This document shows, in pieces, positions 20,594-23,344 of a stretch of DNA of 23,344 nt. This stretch comes from Plantago elongata. Its lineage: Eukaryota > Streptophyta > Magnoliopsida > Lamiales > Plantaginaceae. The notes under the pieces were generated by a model that made no database searches, was not told where the DNA came from, and saw nothing but the letters and a program-made list of their open reading frames with translations. The stretch is taken from NCBI GenBank assembly GCA_036897095.1, contig JAYMSP010002598.1, forward strand, positions 1-23,344. The letters run 5' to 3'. Numbering within the stretch: the stretch's first letter is position 1; each line of letters opens with the position of its first letter. The position numbers and the translations under genes were made by a program.

Positions 20594-20869
20594 ATGGGGG
20601 TGAAATTTAACATCAGACTTTACCTGGGAAGAGAGGAGTTCATATTGGCCAACGTTGATTCTTCAAGGTACAATCATGCTAAACTCTTGAATGATGTTAA
20701 TCACTACTTAGAACGTGTGGAAAGTAGGGGTTCTCTGTTTTTTACAATGGTTGCTTATGTTGAGAAATGCTTTGATACTATAGAGGTTATAGATGATGCT
20801 ACTGTGAGGTTGATGTTTGAGAGAAATATGGAAGGCCTAGAAATAGAGTTACACTTGACTTTTAAGTGA
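20594..20869 (+). pseudogene. Fragment resembling the N-terminal domain of a Mutator-like transposase
   Basis: A 91-codon frame starts MGVKFNIRLYLGREEF, has an aromatic- and acid-rich middle (LLNDVNHYLERV), and ends DDATVRLMFERNMEGLEIELHLTFK followed by a stop. Plant MULE proteins often begin with a PB1-like domain of this plan: a K-F-x-I-x-L-Y opening strand, an LL-x-D-V helix and a closing VRLMF...G...I-x-L strand. The zinc-finger and catalytic domains that should follow are absent; what lies downstream is AT-rich non-coding DNA. The frame also extends upstream to an ATG at 20555. The family call is by general resemblance only. A small host gene is the alternative. Confidence 0.35.
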
Positions 20870-21084
20870 ACACATTAATTTATACTTCAACATCTAAAAA
20901 AATTTGTTTTTTTTATAAATATTTCACATTGTGTAAAAGATGATTTTTCTGCTCAATATATAGTGAATTGTTGCTCTGAAATGCTTCAAAATACGTCATC
21001 AAATACATGCTGGTGTTAGTGATGTGAATATCCAAATTTCATTCCTTTATGTTGGACGATAATTTATGTCTTAGTTGGGTTGAA
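20870..21084. other. Short AT-rich non-coding stretch
   Basis: Sits between the Mutator-like fragment and the isolated hAT-type end. No feature was recognised. Confidence 0.5.
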
Positions 21085-21102
21085 TTTCTAGCTCTGCCAC
21101 TG
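21085..21102. repeat. Isolated hAT-type terminus
   Basis: TTTCTAGCTCTGCCACTG is close to the inverse of CAGGGGCGGAGCTAGAA, a common plant hAT/MITE terminus. It marks the right edge of an element whose left end is not seen within the window. Confidence 0.45.
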
Positions 21103-21793
21103 AATGAGTCCATTTCAACATAAATGATGTCATGCTATTCTCCTTGGAGACCTCGTGTTTGTATAATTTGATGTAAGAATTCCAGTCTTTAACCTCCAAG
21201 AGTGAATTGTAAAACTAACACTCCTTATCCTTTCTTGCCAAACCACGAAATTTTGCACCATGAATATATCAAGGTGGCAAGGACTTGTAAAAAGCTTTAG
21301 AGAACATCGTGTCCCCGAAGATTTAACGATAGCGAGAAGGATCCGAGAGTAAGAAAGTAAATTCTCTCGTGGTTTCGTGGGTATGCGTGTAGTTCTTCCA
21401 AACTTATTTTTTGGTTCTAAAATACTACTACATCAACTTAAACAAACTTTGCAAACACACAATATACAAGCATACCTGCCTCTATGTTTCCAAACATAAA
21501 ACAATAGCCATACCTTTTTTTTTATGTCAAAATCATTTACAAACATTTACTTACATACAAAAGTATTCTAACATGGAGTAACAGTCTATCACATGTTAAT
21601 GTTAAAGAAAAAAAAAGAATAATTGTGAGACTCAATTTTATACTAACTTACAACTTTAATTGATACATTTTTCGATTTAAACCTTTAAAATTGCCACAAG
21701 ATTAAAGGTGTTTGGTTTGAGTGTTAGGACTAGAGAGTAACAAGATTTGAACAAATAAAAACTACGGTTCTAGATAATTGTGGATGTTGAGAT
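21103..21793. other. Intergenic DNA, nothing recognised
   Basis: Between the isolated hAT terminus and the hAT element at the right edge. No gene or repeat was recognised. Confidence 0.5.
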
Positions 21794-23344
21794 TAGGGGT
21801 GAGCAGAAACGGAACCGGACCAAAATACCGGCCCTAACCGGACCGGAAAATTGGGCCTCGGGTCTGCCCTAAACCGACTAGGTCCGGTCCTCGGTATTCA
21901 TATTTTGCATTTCTCGGTCCTCGATCTGGTCTAGGTCAAATACCGGAAAATTGCGTGTCGGACCGACCAGGACCGAGGTTTTGTACAAAATCCAATCATA
22001 TACCTAGTGCAGTCCATTTACATCTCATCATCTCCCAATTTCACCGTGAGCCATGAGCCGTCAGCCGTAGGTAATCGCCTCCGTGACTTCGTCGACCACC
22101 CAAACCCACCCATCGACCACCACGGCCCCACCCATCAACCACCACCTCCGGCTCGCCTCCTCAATTCGACGGCCGACGATGCACAGGCTCACTACGTAAT
22201 CGCGCACAACTCCTCGCCTCCTCACTCGTCAGTCCTCAATTCGATTCCAGACCCAGTCCTCAATTCTATTCGGCCAATTCGATTCTGAATCTCCAGCTCT
22301 AAAACACAGATTTTGAATCTTCTTGCAATGTAAGTTTCTCTGAATCTCCGTATTGACTGATTCCGTGATTCAGTATTTCAATGTATTGGCTATTTGGATG
22401 TGTTCTTGCAAGTTGCAAATAATTTGTTTTGCTTTATACACGCAGCAAGCAAGTATGTGTTTTGCAAATAATTTATTTGGTTGTGTCACTGTTTTTTACA
22501 TAATCCTGTTGAATTGTAGATGGCACCTAAAAGGTCAGCTTCTGTTTCGGTGGATCCTGCTGCAAATGCTTTTACTGTTGAAGAATTGGAAGAGATTCGC
22601 AATACTTTACCGCCAAATAAGCAACTCACGGAGGGGCGGAATTATGTGAGGATTAGAGCTACAAAGAAGTCTGAATTCTGAAAGGGCTTTGTGGAGTATA
22701 TTGATATAGGATGCAATGGAATTACAACAACAATTCGGGCAGAATGCAGGTACTGTAACTCCACTTTTGAATCTTGTAGTTAAGAATGTTACAAGACATA
22801 TTAAGGAACATTGGGAAAAATGTTTGCAAAATCCTGCTAACAAAAATAAAAAGAAACAAACTGAATTGACATTTAGACCTGGGTTTGTGGATGGAGAAGA
22901 TGGGGATGATGGGAAATTAAAATTTGGTGTTGTGAATTTAACTGAAGTAAGGCAAGCCATTGTTGAAATGATAATTCTTGAAGAGTGTTCCTTTAGATTT
23001 GCTGAGTCACCTGGTTTTGTACGTGTTATGGAAGTTGCATGTCCTAAGTACACTTGTGTTTCACGTTTTACTGTTGCACGTGATGCTCTTTAACTTTACA
23101 AGATTGAAAAGTCGATGTTAAAAGGTGTTTTTGGAGATGCATGTCAAAGGGTTAGCATTACTACCGACATTTGGACATCTAATCAAAAGTTGAACTATAT
23201 GTGCATCACGGCTCATTTTGTTGATAAGGAATGGAATTTACAAAAAAGGATCATTAAATTTTGCCCTATCACTAGTCATAGTGGTCAAGCCATTGGTAAA
23301 GGAATTGAGAAGTGTCTTGAAAGTTGGGGTATTGAAAAGAAGCT
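21794..23344 (+). mobile_element. Ac-type hAT transposon, 5' part, continuing past the window
   Basis: The left terminus reads TAGGGGTGAGCA, typical of plant Ac-like hAT elements. It is followed by about 180 bp dense in short subterminal motifs on both strands (ACCGGACC, GGTCCGG, CGGTCCTCG), the usual binding sites for hAT transposases. A C-rich leader (about 22000-22329) and an intron (22330-22519, GT-AG) precede the transposase frame. The right end lies outside the window. Confidence 0.8.
22520..23344 (+). pseudogene. hAT transposase (RICESLEEPER/Ac-like), N-terminal part, broken
   Basis: The reading starts MAPKRSASVSVDPAANAFTV directly after the intron acceptor. It carries a BED zinc finger: CRYC (22745-22756) and, in a shifted frame, HIKEHWEKC (from about 22798), giving the C-x2-C/H-x3-H pattern. 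Later blocks are LTEVRQAIVEMIILEE, FRFAESPGFVRVMEVACPKY and, near 23150, VSITTDIWTS, whose Asp is the first catalytic residue of the RNase H-like fold, then HSGQAIGKGIEKCLESWGI at the edge. An in-frame TGA at 22679 (where Trp is usual), a frameshift around 22757-22790 and a TAA at 23091 break it. Family members are around 650-700 aa, so roughly the first 40 percent is present here. Plain DNA-transposon relic; it would not make active protein. Confidence 0.9.

Noticed and set aside
22007-22288. Pro/His-rich protein in the hAT leader
   Set aside because: It lies before the leader intron, ends before the transposase start, and looks like translated C-rich untranslated sequence.

Overview
The window looks like nuclear DNA of a flowering plant, most likely a dicot. 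It is AT-rich and gene-poor, has short GT-AG introns and one probable GC-AG intron, and is packed with plant-type transposon relics (Stowaway, hAT, pogo-like, TRIM, copia, tRNA-derived SINEs). The species cannot be read from the sequence.

Two host genes are well supported. LHCA2 (12660-14085, plus strand, five exons, 271 aa) encodes the Lhca2 chlorophyll a/b-binding protein of photosystem I, with an intact plastid transit peptide and LHC motifs. A single-exon gene on the minus strand (18569-18270, 99 aa) encodes a small protein with one hydrophobic segment and a DnaJ-type cysteine-rich zinc finger but no J domain. Nothing in the sequence ties the two genes together functionally.

Left part (1-12480): a CA/TG microsatellite hairpin at the very start; a pogo-like transposon relic at 2148-2951 with remains of its transposase C-terminus; a Stowaway MITE at 3435-3693; a decayed Ty1/copia-type LTR element at about 4232-7952; a roughly 195-bp tandem duplication at about 8160-8525; a foldback DNA element with very long inverted arms at about 9478-10372; and a tRNA-derived SINE with its target-site duplication at 11306-11524. 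The stretches between hold nothing recognised.

Middle (12480-18900): the LHCA2 promoter and gene; about 1.5 kb of unassigned DNA; a decayed tandem array of about six units of roughly 300 bp (about 15815-17785) with a short SINE inserted in it; and then the zinc-finger gene, with a 100-bp Stowaway MITE just beyond its stop codon.

Right part (18900-23344): a TRIM element (19548-19899); a 26-base C homopolymer; a fragment resembling the N-terminal domain of Mutator-like transposases; an isolated hAT-type terminus; and from 21794 to the window edge the 5' part of an Ac-type hAT transposon with a broken BED-finger transposase.

I found no sign of a new multi-gene system. The observations most worth checking are the tandem array with its SINE marker, the probable GC-AG intron in LHCA2, and the foldback element.
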